Source of the DNA: Thiobacillus denitrificans
GTDB lineage: Bacteria; Pseudomonadota; Gammaproteobacteria; Burkholderiales; Thiobacillaceae
NCBI GenBank assembly: GCA_020723405.1
Contig: DYIY01000011.1
Coordinates: forward strand, 1-64,000
Reading direction: 5' to 3'
DNA: 64,000 bases
The translations under genes and the position numbers were made by a program. The notes beneath the pieces were generated by a model, which made no database searches, was not told the origin of the DNA, and saw only the letters and a program-made list of their open reading frames with translations. Positions 24,056-34,462 of this stretch are shown here, piece by piece. How positions within the stretch are numbered: the first letter of the stretch is position 1; the number at the start of each line of letters is the position of its first letter.

Positions 24056-25129
24056 TCAGCCCACCAGCGCCACCGCCTTGATCTGGGCGTACACCAGTTG
24101 TCCCGGGGCCAGGGCCAGAGTCTGGGCCGAACGCCTGGTGAGCCGGGCCACCAGGGGCGAGCCGCCCACGTTGAGGCGCACCAGGGCCAGGGCCGGGTGG
24201 GCGTCGTCGGCGATTTCCGCCACGGCGGCGGGCAGGGTGTTGAGGATGCTGGTGCCGCTGTGCCGGGTGAGGGCCAGGCTCACGTCCCGGGCCAGGATGC
24301 GCACCCGGACGTGGTGGCCGACGGCGTGCCCGCCATCGCGTACCCAGACGCTGCCCCCGGGGAAGGCCACCCGGGCCAGATGCCAGGCCGGGTCCCGTTC
24401 TTCCACCACGGCATCGAGCACCACCCCGGCGTCTTCCCCCAGACGGATGGGCAGGTCCAGGCGGGCCAGGGTATCGGTGATGGGGCCGGCGGCCACCACC
24501 CGGCCAGCGTCCATGACCACGATGTGATCGGCCAGGCGGGCCACTTCGTCGGGTGCGTGGCTGACGTAGAGGATGGGGATGTCCAGTTCGTCGTGGAGCC
24601 GCTCCAGATAGGGCAGGATTTCCTGCTTGCGGGCCAGATCCAGGGCGGAAAGGGGCTCGTCCATGAGCAGAATGCGGGGGCTCACGGCCAGGGCCCGGGC
24701 CATGCCGACCCGTTGCCGCTCACCGCCGGACAGGCGGTCCGGCTTGCGTTCCAGCAGGTGGCCGATGCCCAGGAGTTCGATGGCCTGGTCCAGGCTCACC
24801 CGGCGCGTTGGGGCGGCCACCCGCTTCAGGCCGAATTGCAGGTTGCGCCGCACCGTGAGGTGGGGGAACAGGTTCGCTTCCTGGAACACGTAGCCCAATG
24901 GGCGGCGGTGAGTGGGCAGAAAGTCGCCGCCCGACTGCCAGGTGTCGCCATTGACGCGCAACTGGCCGCCGGGGGCCCGCTCCAGGCCGGCGATGAGACG
25001 CAGCAGGGTGGTCTTGCCGCTGCCCGAGGCGCCGAACAGGGCGGTGACGCCCCGGCCGGGCAGCTCCAGATCCACGTCCAGGCTGAAGCCGGAGCGGACC
25101 AGGTGAAAGCGGGCCTGGATGCCGGTCAC
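24056..25129 (-). CDS. modC: Molybdate ABC transporter ATP-binding protein
   Basis: ModC energises molybdate import. ABC motifs: Walker [13 protein letters not shown] near residue 40, signature [15 protein letters not shown] near 135, Walker [13 protein letters not shown], and the H-loop [13 protein letters not shown]-terminal Mo-binding TOBE domain follows ([15 protein letters not shown]). Start is GTG 25129, overlapping the modB stop (GTGA), so 357 aa. Molybdate supply is needed for FeMo-co. Part of the order modE-modA-modB-modC. Confidence 0.95.
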   Translation of the reverse strand: MTGIQARFHLVRSGFSLDVDLELPGRGVTALFGASGSGKTTLLRLIAGLERAPGGQLRVNGDTWQSGGDFLPTHRRPLGYVFQEANLFPHLTVRRNLQFGLKRVAAPTRRVSLDQAIELLGIGHLLERKPDRLSGGERQRVGMARALAVSPRILLMDEPLSALDLARKQEILPYLERLHDELDIPILYVSHAPDEVARLADHIVVMDAGRVVAAGPITDTLARLDLPIRLGEDAGVVLDAVVEERDPAWHLARVAFPGGSVWVRDGGHAVGHHVRVRILARDVSLALTRHSGTSILNTLPAAVAEIADDAHPALALVRLNVGGSPLVARLTRRSAQTLALAPGQLVYAQIKAVALVG

Positions 25130-25800
25130 TTGCGCCTCCCCGTGGGATTGAGGGTGTAGAGCACCAGCAGCACCAGGAAGGAGAACACCACCATGCCCGC
25201 CGCCAGACCGTGGGCCTGGGCGTATTCCATGGCCTCCACGTGGTCGTAGATCTGCACCGAGACCACCCGGGTTTCGTTGGGGATGTTGCCGCCGATCATC
25301 AGCACCACGCCGAATTCCCCCACGGTGTGGGCGAAGCCCAGGACGGTGGCGGTGAGATAGCCGGGCCGGGCCAGGGGCAGAACCACGCTGAAGAAGGCAT
25401 CCAGGGGAGAAGCCCGCAGAGTGGCGGCCGCCTCCAGGGGCTTGTCGCCCATGGCCTCGAAGGCGTTCTGCAGGGGCTGCACCACGAAGGGCAGGGAATA
25501 GAACACCGAGGCCACCACCAGGCCGGCGAAGGTGAAGGGCAACAGGCCCAGGCCCAGGGCCTGGGTGAGCTGGCCGCCCGGACCGTTGGGCCCCAGGGCC
25601 ACCAGCAGATAGAAGCCGATGACCGTGGGGGGCAGGACGATGGGCAGGGCCACCAGGGCGCCCACCGGCCCCTTCCACCAGGAGCGGGTGCGGGCCAGCC
25701 ACCAGGCGATGGGGGTGCCCAGCACCAGCAGCAGGGACGTGGTGACGCCGGCCAGCTTCAGGGTGAGCCAGACGGCGGCGAGATCGGTGCTTTCAAGCAT
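25126..25800 (-). CDS. modB: Molybdate ABC transporter permease
   Basis: 224-residue inner-membrane protein with five helices. Typical ModB elements are [21 protein letters not shown] near the start, [15 protein letters not shown], and the EAA loop [20 protein letters not shown]. It forms the channel for molybdate with ModC and receives the ion from ModA. Overlaps modC by 4 bases; 12 bases separate it from modA. Confidence 0.95.
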   Translation of the reverse strand: MLESTDLAAVWLTLKLAGVTTSLLLVLGTPIAWWLARTRSWWKGPVGALVALPIVLPPTVIGFYLLVALGPNGPGGQLTQALGLGLLPFTFAGLVVASVFYSLPFVVQPLQNAFEAMGDKPLEAAATLRASPLDAFFSVVLPLARPGYLTATVLGFAHTVGEFGVVLMIGGNIPNETRVVSVQIYDHVEAMEYAQAHGLAAGMVVFSFLVLLVLYTLNPTGRRK

Positions 25801-25812
25801 GGCGGGCGCGAA

Positions 25813-26604
<792 letters not shown>

Positions 26605-27399
26605 TCAGGCGTTGACGGCCAGGATGATATGGGAAGCCTTGATCAGGGCGCACGCCCGGCTGCCCGGTTGCAGCCCCATTTCCTGGGTGCTGGCATGGGT
26701 GACGATGGCGGCCACGGTCTTGCCGCCGGGCAGTTCGATGATGACTTCGTCGTTGACGGCGCCTTCCAGGCAGCGCACCACGGTGCCGCACAGGCGGTTG
26801 CGGGCACTGGTTTTCAAGGGGGTGTCGTTGGTGAGGATGACCCAGGGGGCCTTGATCAGGGCATAGGCCTCAATGCCGGGCTTGAGACCCAGGTGCTCCA
26901 CGCTGTCCTGGGTGATCATGGCCACGAGTTCGTCGCCTCCGCCGATGTCGAGCACCACTTCGGCGTTGACGGGGCCGCTCTTGACGGCCTTCACCTGGCC
27001 GAGGAACTGGTTGCGGGCACTGGTCTGCATATCAAATCTCCTGATGACACGGTAATACTGATCGAAGTCGTCCATGATGCGGTTCAGGTGGGACAGCACC
27101 CTTTCACGTTCCTTTTCCAGACGACGGTAGGCGGCCACGATGCGCCGGCCGTATTCGGTGAGCAGCGTGCCGCCGCCATGCCTGCCGCCGGGCTGGCGGG
27201 CCACCACCGCCTGTTCGGACAGGTTGTTGATGGCTTCCACCGCCTGCCAGGCGGCCTTGTAGCTCATGCCCATGGCATTGGCGGCGGCACTGATGGAACC
27301 GGAGGCGTCGATGCGCTCCAGCAGTTCCAGATGGTCCCAGCGTCGGCCCCGGCCCAGGGCGGCCAGGGGCAGGCTGTTGGCAGTGGCGGATGGGGTCAT
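26605..27399 (-). CDS. modE: Molybdate-responsive regulator ModE
   Basis: The N-terminal ~115 residues are a winged-helix DNA-binding domain (RRWDHLELLERIDASGSISAAA, MGMSYKAAWQAVEAINNL). The C-terminal part contains two TOBE/Mop domains (TSARNQFLGQVKAVKSGPVN and TSARNRLCGTVVRCLEGAVN), each able to bind molybdate. When molybdate-bound, ModE represses mod transport genes. ATG at 27399 gives the usual start; the frame beyond overlaps its own operator. First gene of the modEABC unit. Confidence 0.95.
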   Translation of the reverse strand: MTPSATANSLPLAALGRGRRWDHLELLERIDASGSISAAANAMGMSYKAAWQAVEAINNLSEQAVVARQPGGRHGGGTLLTEYGRRIVAAYRRLEKERERVLSHLNRIMDDFDQYYRVIRRFDMQTSARNQFLGQVKAVKSGPVNAEVVLDIGGGDELVAMITQDSVEHLGLKPGIEAYALIKAPWVILTNDTPLKTSARNRLCGTVVRCLEGAVNDEVIIELPGGKTVAAIVTHASTQEMGLQPGSRACALIKASHIILAVNA

Positions 27400-27437
27400 G
27401 GGTTCACTCCTGGTTCGGATATTCGGCATCGATATGT

Positions 27438-27462
27438 CGATATGTGCCATGACGACATATCG
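27438..27462. promoter_or_regulatory. ModE-type operator upstream of modE
   Basis: Palindrome CGATATGT-N9-ACATATCG, close to the known ModE consensus of CG-rich ends around TATA arms. A third copy CGATATGT directly precedes it (27430-27437). It lies about 40 bases upstream of modE, fitting autoregulation of modEABC by molybdate. Confidence 0.75.
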
Positions 27463-27499
27463 CATTGGAAAAAAAAGGCCAGGTGCTTGCCATGGCCGT

Positions 27500-27769
27500 T
27501 CAGTCTTCCGACACCCAGGCCAGAACCACGCCGATGGCCACGTCCGGATCGTTGGTCAGGGTCAGGCAGTGTTCGCTGCCGTTGACCAGGTACAGGTTGA
27601 AACCGGGCCGTTCCAGCACCGCCGGGAGGCGGGCCGGCACGTCGTCGTCGCCGCACAGGGTCAGGTGCAGACTGGGGAAGCGGCCTTTCAGGTCGGCCAG
27701 CAGGGCCTCGTCCAGGGGGCGGCCGGCCACGGCATCGGCCACGGCGGTGAGGGTCTCCCGATCGATCAC
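27500..27769 (-). CDS. Small protein following nifY (89 aa)
   Basis: An 89-residue reading frame starting at GTG 27769, overlapping the nifY stop (GTGA), so translationally coupled. The product has an alpha/beta plan: helix ETLTAVADAV, then PSLHLTLCGDDDVPARLPA and FNLYLVNGSEHCLTLTNDPD, ending in IGVVLAWVSED. Similar small proteins are encoded behind nifY in some betaproteobacteria (DUF6129-like), function unknown. Last gene of the nifHDKT operon by orientation; the ModE operator of modE follows about 40 bases on. Confidence 0.72.
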   Translation of the reverse strand: MIDRETLTAVADAVAGRPLDEALLADLKGRFPSLHLTLCGDDDVPARLPAVLERPGFNLYLVNGSEHCLTLTNDPDVAIGVVLAWVSED

Positions 27770-28476
27770 CCTTCCAACTCCTCTTCTTCCTGGCCGAAGC
27801 GGGACAGGGATTTGGCTTCCACCCCCATGATCTTGGCCAGCCAGGGGGGTGGCGCATCGAGCACCGACTGGAGCCGGGCCAGGGTATCCCGGGCCGGACC
27901 GGCAGAGGGGATCTTCACCGGATGCACGCCGGCCCGGACCACCTTGGCGGCGGCGGGGCCGCCGATGGACTGCACGTAGACGAGCTGGCAGTCGTTGATG
28001 AGTTCGGAACGGGCGACGTTCTTGTCTTCGGCTTCGTCGGCAATGAGTGTGGGCCGCACGTCCACCAGCTTGAGGGCGGTCTTGCCCACCTGGTAGACCA
28101 GGAAGCGGGGGGCGGAACCGAAGTGGCCGTCCAGGTTGTCGGCGGTGTTGGAGGCCACGGCCACCCGCAGGCTGTCGGGAATCTCGCCGTCGCTGTAGGT
28201 CTCGGGCTTGGGGATGTTGGAGTCGTCGCCGTTCTCCCCCCACAGGTAGCGCACGGCCAGCTTGATGGAGGCCATGTCGGCGTCGGGCTCCACGCTCTCC
28301 TCACCGGTGAGCAGGGCCTTCAGGTCGGCCACGGTGAAGCTGGTCAGCTTGTCTTCGGTGATGGGCAGGCCCAGCTTTTCCGCCAGCCGCAAGGTCAGGG
28401 CACGGGGATCCACCTCGGCCAGGGTCTTGGCAGCCAGGGCGATGCGCAGGGCGGCGCCTTTGGTGATGGTGGTCAT
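27766..28476 (-). CDS. nifY: NifY/NafY, nitrogenase apo-protein and FeMo-co-binding factor
   Basis: NifY-type proteins bind apo-NifDK and FeMo-co. The protein has an N-terminal domain (~100 residues, AALRIALAAKTLAEVDPRAL) and a C-terminal NifX/NifB-like domain beginning LRVAVASNTADNLDGHFGSA near residue 125 and continuing RFLVYQVGKTALKLV. Such two-domain architecture fits NifY/NafY. Start ATG 28476; a longer frame upstream is in the repeat element and not credible. Located between the ferredoxin gene and the small GTG-started gene. Confidence 0.9.
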   Translation of the reverse strand: MTTITKGAALRIALAAKTLAEVDPRALTLRLAEKLGLPITEDKLTSFTVADLKALLTGEESVEPDADMASIKLAVRYLWGENGDDSNIPKPETYSDGEIPDSLRVAVASNTADNLDGHFGSAPRFLVYQVGKTALKLVDVRPTLIADEAEDKNVARSELINDCQLVYVQSIGGPAAAKVVRAGVHPVKIPSAGPARDTLARLQSVLDAPPPWLAKIMGVEAKSLSRFGQEEEELEG

Positions 28477-28486
28477 GGGTTGCTCC

Positions 28487-28565
28487 GGTGATGGGGGATG
28501 GGGGATGGGCGATGGGGAGACAAGCCGGGGTTCACATTCCCCATTCCCCATCACCCATCCCCGCC
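28487..28565. repeat. Intergenic inverted repeat (GGGATG/CATCCC type) between fdx and nifY
   Basis: Left arm consists of repeated GATGGGGGATGGGGG; the right arm is TTCCCCATTCCCCATCACCC. The arms can form a long stem of mostly G-C pairs and fill the whole gap between two nif genes. It resembles the purine-rich repeats at 29022, 30741 and 56767. Confidence 0.75.
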
Positions 28566-28566
28566 C

Positions 28567-28767
28567 TTATGCAGCCAAGGGGATGATGCAGTCGTCGATG
28601 GGGCAGAGCTTCACGCACTGGGGCTTGTCGAAGTCGCCCTCACACTCCGTGCAGCTTTCGGCGTCGATGACGTAGACGCCCTTCTTGGCCTTGATGGAGG
28701 TGGTGGGGCATTCGGGTTCGCAGTCACCGCAGGCGGTGCACAGGTCGGCAACGATCTTGAGTGCCAT
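28567..28767 (-). CDS. 2[4Fe-4S] ferredoxin of the nif operon
   Basis: 66 residues with two cluster motifs: [12 protein letters not shown] in the first half and [18 protein letters not shown], whose C-x2-C-x8-C spacing has the extended loop of the nif/FdxN group. Such ferredoxins donate electrons in diazotrophs. The gene lies between nifT and nifY (17 bases from nifT), hence is co-transcribed with nifHDK. It resembles fdxN at 59991 but is shorter. Confidence 0.92.
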   Translation of the reverse strand: MALKIVADLCTACGDCEPECPTTSIKAKKGVYVIDAESCTECEGDFDKPQCVKLCPIDDCIIPLAA

Positions 28768-28784
28768 GATGATTTCCTTTCAGT

Positions 28785-29009
28785 TCATTCCGCCGCGTCC
28801 AGGCGCTTGGCGCGCACGGAGTAGGGCAGACGTTCAGGCGCGGTCTGGGGCTCGATGAAATACGAACCGCCGTTGTTCAGCTTGATCTCGCCACCCCATT
28901 TTTCAGGGGTGTCGAACTCCATCGAAACGATGGTGTCCTCGAGGTCGCGCTTGGGCAGGTAGAAGACGTATTCGCCCTTGTCGCCGCGCCGGATCATGAT
29001 GTTGGCCAT
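28785..29009 (-). CDS. nifT: NifT/FixU protein
   Basis: 74-residue protein beginning MANIMIRRGDKGEYVFYLPK, with KWGGEIKLNNGGSYFIEP in the middle, diagnostic of NifT/FixU. Function is unknown; NifT is usually co-transcribed with nifHDK and is dispensable in some bacteria. Located between nifK and the ferredoxin gene. Confidence 0.95.
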   Translation of the reverse strand: MANIMIRRGDKGEYVFYLPKRDLEDTIVSMEFDTPEKWGGEIKLNNGGSYFIEPQTAPERLPYSVRAKRLDAAE

Positions 29010-29021
29010 GGTAGTACCCCG

Positions 29022-29104
29022 GTCAGGAGTGAGGGGTGAGGAGTGAGGAGGAAGGCGAAACCCCGGGGGGGTGACTCCTCACTCCTCTCTCCTTCCTCCT
29101 CACC
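29022..29104. repeat. Intergenic purine-rich inverted repeat between nifK and nifT
   Basis: Left arm AGGAGTGAGGGGTGAGGAG, right arm ACTCCTCACTCCTCTCTCC; both fill most of the 109-base gap. They can pair into a long imperfect hairpin. Confidence 0.8.
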
Positions 29105-29118
29105 GACCTCGGTCGCGA

Positions 29119-30684
29119 TCAGCGAACGAGGTCGTAGTTGTAGTCCGTGGTACCCATGCCGCGGGTTTCCTCGTCCAGCCGCTCCAGCACCGCGTTCACC
29201 AGGGTGGTGAGCATCTGCATGGCGCCTTCGTAGCCCAGGGTGGTCTGGCGGTGCAGGTGGTGGCGGTCGAAGATGGGGAAGCCCAGACGGATCAGGGGCA
29301 CTTCGAAGGCCTTGCCCTTGTGCAGGGTGTCACGCTGGATGAACTTGCCGTAGGAGTTGCCGATCAGGAAGTCAGGCTTGTCGGTGAACACCAGGGAACG
29401 CATGTGCCACAGGTCGGCGCCGGGGTAGGTCTTGCAGTTCACGCCGTAGGGCGAGTCGGCCAGCAGCTTCTTCATGGCCTTGTCCCACTTCTTGGAACCG
29501 TTGTTGCACAGGATGTGGATGGGTTCGGCACCCAGTTCCAGGAGGAACTTGGTCAGGCCCATGACGAAGTCGGGGTCGCCGTAGAGGGCGAACTTCTTGC
29601 CGTGCAGCCAGGTGTGGCTGTCCATCATCATGTCCAGCAGGCGGCCGCGTTCCTTGACCAGGGAGTCGGGGATGGGCTTGCCGGTGACTTCGGAGACCTT
29701 CATCAGCCACTCGTCGGTCCACTCCAGGCCCATGGGGATTTGCAGCTTGGGCACTTCCTGGGTCCAGGTGGTCTCGACCAGTTTCTTGGTCTTTTCCAGT
29801 TGCATGGGTTGCAGCAGGAAAGTGGTCTTGGCGTTGGGGGCGTCCTTCACCTCGTCCATGGTGGTGCCGCCGGCGTACATGCGGAACTGGCCGTCGGCCG
29901 GGGTGTCCAGCACTTCCGTGGGGTCGCACAGGAAGGAGTAGTCCACGCCCATCTCGGTGAGCATGCGCTTGATGACCTTGTAGTTGCCCAGGTAGGTCTC
30001 GAAGCCCGGCACGATGTTGATCTTGCCGTTGCTGCCCACCGCCTTGCCTTCCATGAAGTTCAGGGTGAAGTAGCGGGCGATGCCTTCGAACATGTTGTCC
30101 CAGCCGGTCACGTGGCTGCCCACGAAGGACGGGGTGTGGGCGTAGGGGATCGGGAAGTCCTTGTCGATGTGGCCTTCCTTCTTGGAGTTGTTGATGAAGG
30201 CGTTCAGGTCGTCACCGATGACTTCCGCCATGCAGGTGGTGGACACGGCGATCATGTCGGGCTTGTACAGGGCCTTGGCGTTGGGCAGGCCGTCGAACAT
30301 GTTCTTCTGGCCGCCGAACACGGCTGCGTCTTCCGTCATGGAGTCGGACACGCAGGCGATGGGCTCTTTGAAGTGGCGGTTGAAGTAGGTGCGGAAGTAG
30401 GCCACGCAACCTTGGGAACCGTGCACGTAGGGCAGGGTCTTTTCAAAGCCCAGGGCGCAGAGCACGGCGCCCAGGGGCTGGCAGGCCTTGGCCGGGTTGA
30501 TGGTCAGGGCCTCGCGCTTGAAGTTGAGGTCCTTGTATTCGACGCTGGTGGTCCACTGGAAGGTCTCTTCGATCTTGGCCTGGTCGTGCTTGGCTTCGAA
30601 CAGCTTCTTGGCATCCAGGGAGGCCTTGTACTCGTCCTGGCGGAACAGGGGATAGGACGGGACGATCTTTTCTGCGACTTGCAT
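29119..30684 (-). CDS. nifK: Nitrogenase MoFe protein beta subunit
   Basis: NifK of the Mo nitrogenase (521 aa); with NifD it carries the P-cluster. P-cluster cysteine regions are visible: KACQPLGAVLCALGFE, HGSQGCVAYFRTYFNRHF, and STTCMAEVIGDDLN. The N-terminal extension is normal. Two ATGs compete (30690 and 30684); the AAGGAG directly precedes the first, giving the second a 6-base spacer, so 30684 is preferred. It is separated from nifD by a 147-base gap with a large inverted repeat. Confidence 0.98.
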   Translation of the reverse strand: MQVAEKIVPSYPLFRQDEYKASLDAKKLFEAKHDQAKIEETFQWTTSVEYKDLNFKREALTINPAKACQPLGAVLCALGFEKTLPYVHGSQGCVAYFRTYFNRHFKEPIACVSDSMTEDAAVFGGQKNMFDGLPNAKALYKPDMIAVSTTCMAEVIGDDLNAFINNSKKEGHIDKDFPIPYAHTPSFVGSHVTGWDNMFEGIARYFTLNFMEGKAVGSNGKINIVPGFETYLGNYKVIKRMLTEMGVDYSFLCDPTEVLDTPADGQFRMYAGGTTMDEVKDAPNAKTTFLLQPMQLEKTKKLVETTWTQEVPKLQIPMGLEWTDEWLMKVSEVTGKPIPDSLVKERGRLLDMMMDSHTWLHGKKFALYGDPDFVMGLTKFLLELGAEPIHILCNNGSKKWDKAMKKLLADSPYGVNCKTYPGADLWHMRSLVFTDKPDFLIGNSYGKFIQRDTLHKGKAFEVPLIRLGFPIFDRHHLHRQTTLGYEGAMQMLTTLVNAVLERLDEETRGMGTTDYNYDLVR

Positions 30685-30740
30685 GTTCATCTCCTTACCC
30701 GCGCCGCCAATCTGCGGACACAGGCATAAGGTTTTTAACC

Positions 30741-30829
30741 GGTGAGGAGGGAGGGGTGAGGAGTGAGGAGAAAAATCTCCCACCACTCCACTTCCCGCTC
30801 TTCTCCCCTTACTCCTTACTCCTCACTGC
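30741..30829. repeat. Intergenic purine-rich inverted repeat between nifD and nifK
   Basis: Left arm GGTGAGGAGGGAGGGGTGAG and GAGTGAGGAG; right arm CTTACTCCTTACTCCTCACT. It occupies most of the nifD-nifK gap and could fold into an extended stem in the transcript. Confidence 0.8.
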
Positions 30830-30831
30830 AA

Positions 30832-32313
30832 TCACGCGGCCTTGGCCATATCCTCGCCCTCGGCGGCAGGCTTCTTCCAGGGCGGAATCAGCTTGTTCCA
30901 GCAGGGGTTGTTGAGGGTCATGTCCATGTCACGGGCGAAGATGGCGAAGCCGTCATAGCCGTGATAGGGGCCGGAGTAGTCCCAGGAGTGCATCTGGCGG
31001 AAGGGGATGCCCATCTTCTGGAAGATGTACTTCTCCTTGATGCCGGAGCCGATCAGGTCGGGCTTGACCTTCTTCACGAATTCCTCGAATTCGAAACCGG
31101 TAACGTCGTCGTACAGCAGGGTGGCGTTGCCCATCTCCTTGATGGTCCGGTCGTAGTCGTCGCCGTGGGCGAACTCGTAGCCGGTGCCCACCACTTCCAT
31201 GCCCAGGTCCTCGTAGGAGCCGATCACGTGCCGGGGACGCAGACCGCCCACGTAGAGCATGACCCGCTTGCCGGTGAGGCGCGGCTTGTACTTGGCCACC
31301 ACGGCATCCACCATGGGCTGGTACTTGGCGATCACTTCCTCGCACTTCTTCTGGATGCTCTCGTCGAAGAAGGCGGCGATCTTGCGCAGGGACTCGGCGA
31401 TCTTGGTGGGGCCGAAGAAGTTGTATTCCATCCAGGGAATACCGTACTTCTCTTCCATGTGCCGGCTGATGTAGTTCATGGAACGGTAGCAGTGCAGCAG
31501 GTTCAGCTTGGCCTTGGGGGTCAGCTCCATTTCCGCCAGGCTGCCGTCGCCGGACCACTGGGCGATGACGCGCAGGCCCATTTCTTCCAGCAGGATGCGG
31601 GAGGACCAGGCATCGCCGCCGATGTTGTAGTCGCCGATCACGGTGACGTCATAGGGAGAGGGCACGAAGCTGGTGTCTTCCTTCTTCACGTCCAGGACCC
31701 AGTCACGGATCGCGTCGTTGGCGATGTGGTGGCCCAGGGACTGGGACACGCCGCGGAAGCCTTCGCAGCGCACGGGCACCACGGGCTTGTTGATGGCGGC
31801 GGAAGCCTTCTTGGAGACGGCCTCGATGTCGTCGCCGATCAGGCCGATGGGGCACTCGGATTGCACGGAGATGCCCTTGACCAGGGGGAACAGTTCCTCG
31901 ATCTCGGTGATGATCTTGGCCAGCTTCTTGTCGCCGCCGAAGACGATGTCCTTCTCCTGGAAATCGGAGGTGAAGTTCATCGTCACGAAAGTGTTCACAC
32001 CGGTGGTGCCGATGTAGTAGTTACGACGCCCGGCGCGGCTGTACTGGCCGCAACCCACGGGGCCGTGGGAAATGTGGATCATGTCCTTGATGGGACCCCA
32101 GACCACGCCGCGGGAACCGGCGTAGGCGCAACCACGAATGGTCATGACGCCGGGCAGGGATTTGCGGTTGGAGGTGATGCACTTCTTGGACTGCTCGATG
32201 CTCTGGTCGTTGACGGCCAGGTGCTTGGCGCGGTCCTTCTTGGCCTTGTCGGGATAAACCTCCAGCACCTCGGCGATGAGGGCTTCGGTTTCTTCACGGG
32301 TCAGGTTCGACAT
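30832..32313 (-). CDS. nifD: Nitrogenase MoFe protein alpha subunit
   Basis: NifD (493 aa), which holds FeMo-co. Conserved elements: [36 protein letters not shown] (P-cluster Cys), [16 protein letters not shown], the FeMo-co region [20 protein letters not shown] (the cofactor cysteine) and the downstream [22 protein letters not shown] at 32313 with AAAGGAG upstream. It follows nifH after 94 bases with two hairpins. Confidence 0.98.
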   Translation of the reverse strand: MSNLTREETEALIAEVLEVYPDKAKKDRAKHLAVNDQSIEQSKKCITSNRKSLPGVMTIRGCAYAGSRGVVWGPIKDMIHISHGPVGCGQYSRAGRRNYYIGTTGVNTFVTMNFTSDFQEKDIVFGGDKKLAKIITEIEELFPLVKGISVQSECPIGLIGDDIEAVSKKASAAINKPVVPVRCEGFRGVSQSLGHHIANDAIRDWVLDVKKEDTSFVPSPYDVTVIGDYNIGGDAWSSRILLEEMGLRVIAQWSGDGSLAEMELTPKAKLNLLHCYRSMNYISRHMEEKYGIPWMEYNFFGPTKIAESLRKIAAFFDESIQKKCEEVIAKYQPMVDAVVAKYKPRLTGKRVMLYVGGLRPRHVIGSYEDLGMEVVGTGYEFAHGDDYDRTIKEMGNATLLYDDVTGFEFEEFVKKVKPDLIGSGIKEKYIFQKMGIPFRQMHSWDYSGPYHGYDGFAIFARDMDMTLNNPCWNKLIPPWKKPAAEGEDMAKAA

Positions 32314-32327
32314 TTGCTTCTCCTTTC

Positions 32328-32396
32328 ACGCCGCCACCCATCTGTGGACGGCGTGTTCAGGTTGATCGGTTTGACCTCCTCCCCCGCCGGGGGAGG
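32328..32396 (-). terminator. Two hairpins in the nifH-nifD gap
   Basis: First stem ACGCCG-CCAC/GTGG-CGGCGT (32328-32337/32344-32354), close to the nifD start. Second stem CCTCCCCC/GGGGGAGG (32378-32385/32389-32396), just behind the nifH stop. Such structures behind nifH commonly stabilise nifH mRNA and reduce read-through. Confidence 0.7.
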
Positions 32397-32407
32397 GGCT
32401 TGCAACA

Positions 32408-33391
<984 letters not shown>

Positions 33392-33412
33392 CTATCTTGT
33401 TGTTTCTATTGA

Positions 33413-33428
33413 TGTACAAAACAGGACA
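33413..33428 (-). promoter_or_regulatory. Proximal NifA upstream activator sequence of nifH
   Basis: TGT-N10-ACA (TGTACAAAACAGGACA on the plus strand), centred about 72 bases upstream of the predicted start. Confidence 0.8.
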
Positions 33429-33472
33429 CCAAGATCATGAAGGCGTTTCTGTCACGACAATGACCCTGGCTT

Positions 33473-33488
33473 TGTCGGGGTGGCTACA
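33473..33488 (-). promoter_or_regulatory. Distal NifA upstream activator sequence of nifH
   Basis: TGT-N10-ACA (TGTCGGGGTGGCTACA), centred about 132 bases upstream of the predicted start, so two sites lie on approximately the same helix face spacing (60 bases). Confidence 0.75.
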
Positions 33489-33543
33489 AGCTTTTGTCGG
33501 GTCGTGCCGGTCCGGATGGGGACCGCTGATGGCGCAGACGTGG

Positions 33544-34455
33544 CTAGCCTTGCCCCAGGTTTCCGCCTTCTCGTCCGCTCACATCCATCCAGCAGTGGGG
33601 CAGGCCCAGGTCGGCCAGCCAGGCCGGGCCGTTGGCCTCCATGAGCAGGGCGATGGTGGCCGCGCTGCCCGCCACCAGACAGTGGGGTGCAGCCACGCTG
33701 ACGCTGGCCAGGTGGCGCACCGGCCAGCCGGTACGGGGATTGAGGATGTGGCCGTAGCGCACCCCGTCCACCACCAGGCAGCGTTCGTAGTCGCCGCTGC
33801 TGGCCAGGCCCCCGTCGGCCATGGCCTGGGTGCGCCACAGGCCGTGGGCCTGGCGGGGATGGCGGATGCCGATGCGCCAGGCACCCCCGTCCGGCCGGGG
33901 CCCCAAGATGCGGATGTCGCCCCCCAGATTGATCATGCCGCCTTCCACGCCCATGTCCCGGGCCAGGGCGGCGATGCGGTCGGCGGCGTATTCCTTCACC
34001 ACGCCCCCCAGGTCCAGTTCCAGACCCGCCCGGGGAAAGCTCAGCACCGGGTTGGACCAGCGCAGGCGTTGCCAGCCCACCCGCTCCAGCAAGGCTTCGA
34101 CCCGCTCCCCGGGGGGCAGGCGGCCGGACTTGAAATCCCAGGCCTGGCGCAGCACGCCGGAGGTGATGTCGAACAGGCCGTCGCTTTCCCGCCAACAGGT
34201 GTCGGCATAGTGGAGCAGGCCGGCGGTTTCCCCATCGACACTCAGGCTGCCGCCACTGGCGGCCACCCGGTTGATGTGGGCCACGATGCTGTCGTCCCGG
34301 TAGCGGGAATAGCGGCTTTCCAGACGCAGCACCTCGGCCCGGGCTGCCCCCAGGGCCGCTTCGGCCGCCTCCTGGTCCCGCGCCCAGAACTGGAGTTCGC
34401 AGGGCGAGCCCATGGCTGGGAAGGCCTGGTGCACGAGACAGGAGGCCCGGGCCAT
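33544..34455 (-). CDS. apbE: FAD:protein FMN transferase (ApbE family)
   Basis: ApbE-type flavinyltransferase that covalently attaches FMN to Thr/Ser of partner proteins such as RnfG/RnfD, NqrB/C and extracellular reductases. Core motifs: YRDDSIVAHINRVAASGG (residues ~50-70), LDLGGVVKEYAADRI, and NLGGDIRILG, with the Mg-binding GHILNPRTGWPV later. Unlike many ApbE proteins it lacks an obvious signal peptide; the ATG at 34455 was chosen by family start. It follows the DUF3570 gene by 7 bases, in one operon with it and the DUF4266 lipoprotein. Confidence 0.88.
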   Translation of the reverse strand: MARASCLVHQAFPAMGSPCELQFWARDQEAAEAALGAARAEVLRLESRYSRYRDDSIVAHINRVAASGGSLSVDGETAGLLHYADTCWRESDGLFDITSGVLRQAWDFKSGRLPPGERVEALLERVGWQRLRWSNPVLSFPRAGLELDLGGVVKEYAADRIAALARDMGVEGGMINLGGDIRILGPRPDGGAWRIGIRHPRQAHGLWRTQAMADGGLASSGDYERCLVVDGVRYGHILNPRTGWPVRHLASVSVAAPHCLVAGSAATIALLMEANGPAWLADLGLPHCWMDVSGREGGNLGQG

Positions 34456-34462
34456 GGGGACG

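Noticed and set aside
30684-30690. ATG 30690 as the nifK start
   Set aside because: The AAGGAG site directly abuts it, leaving no spacer; ATG 30684 has a normal 6-base spacer.
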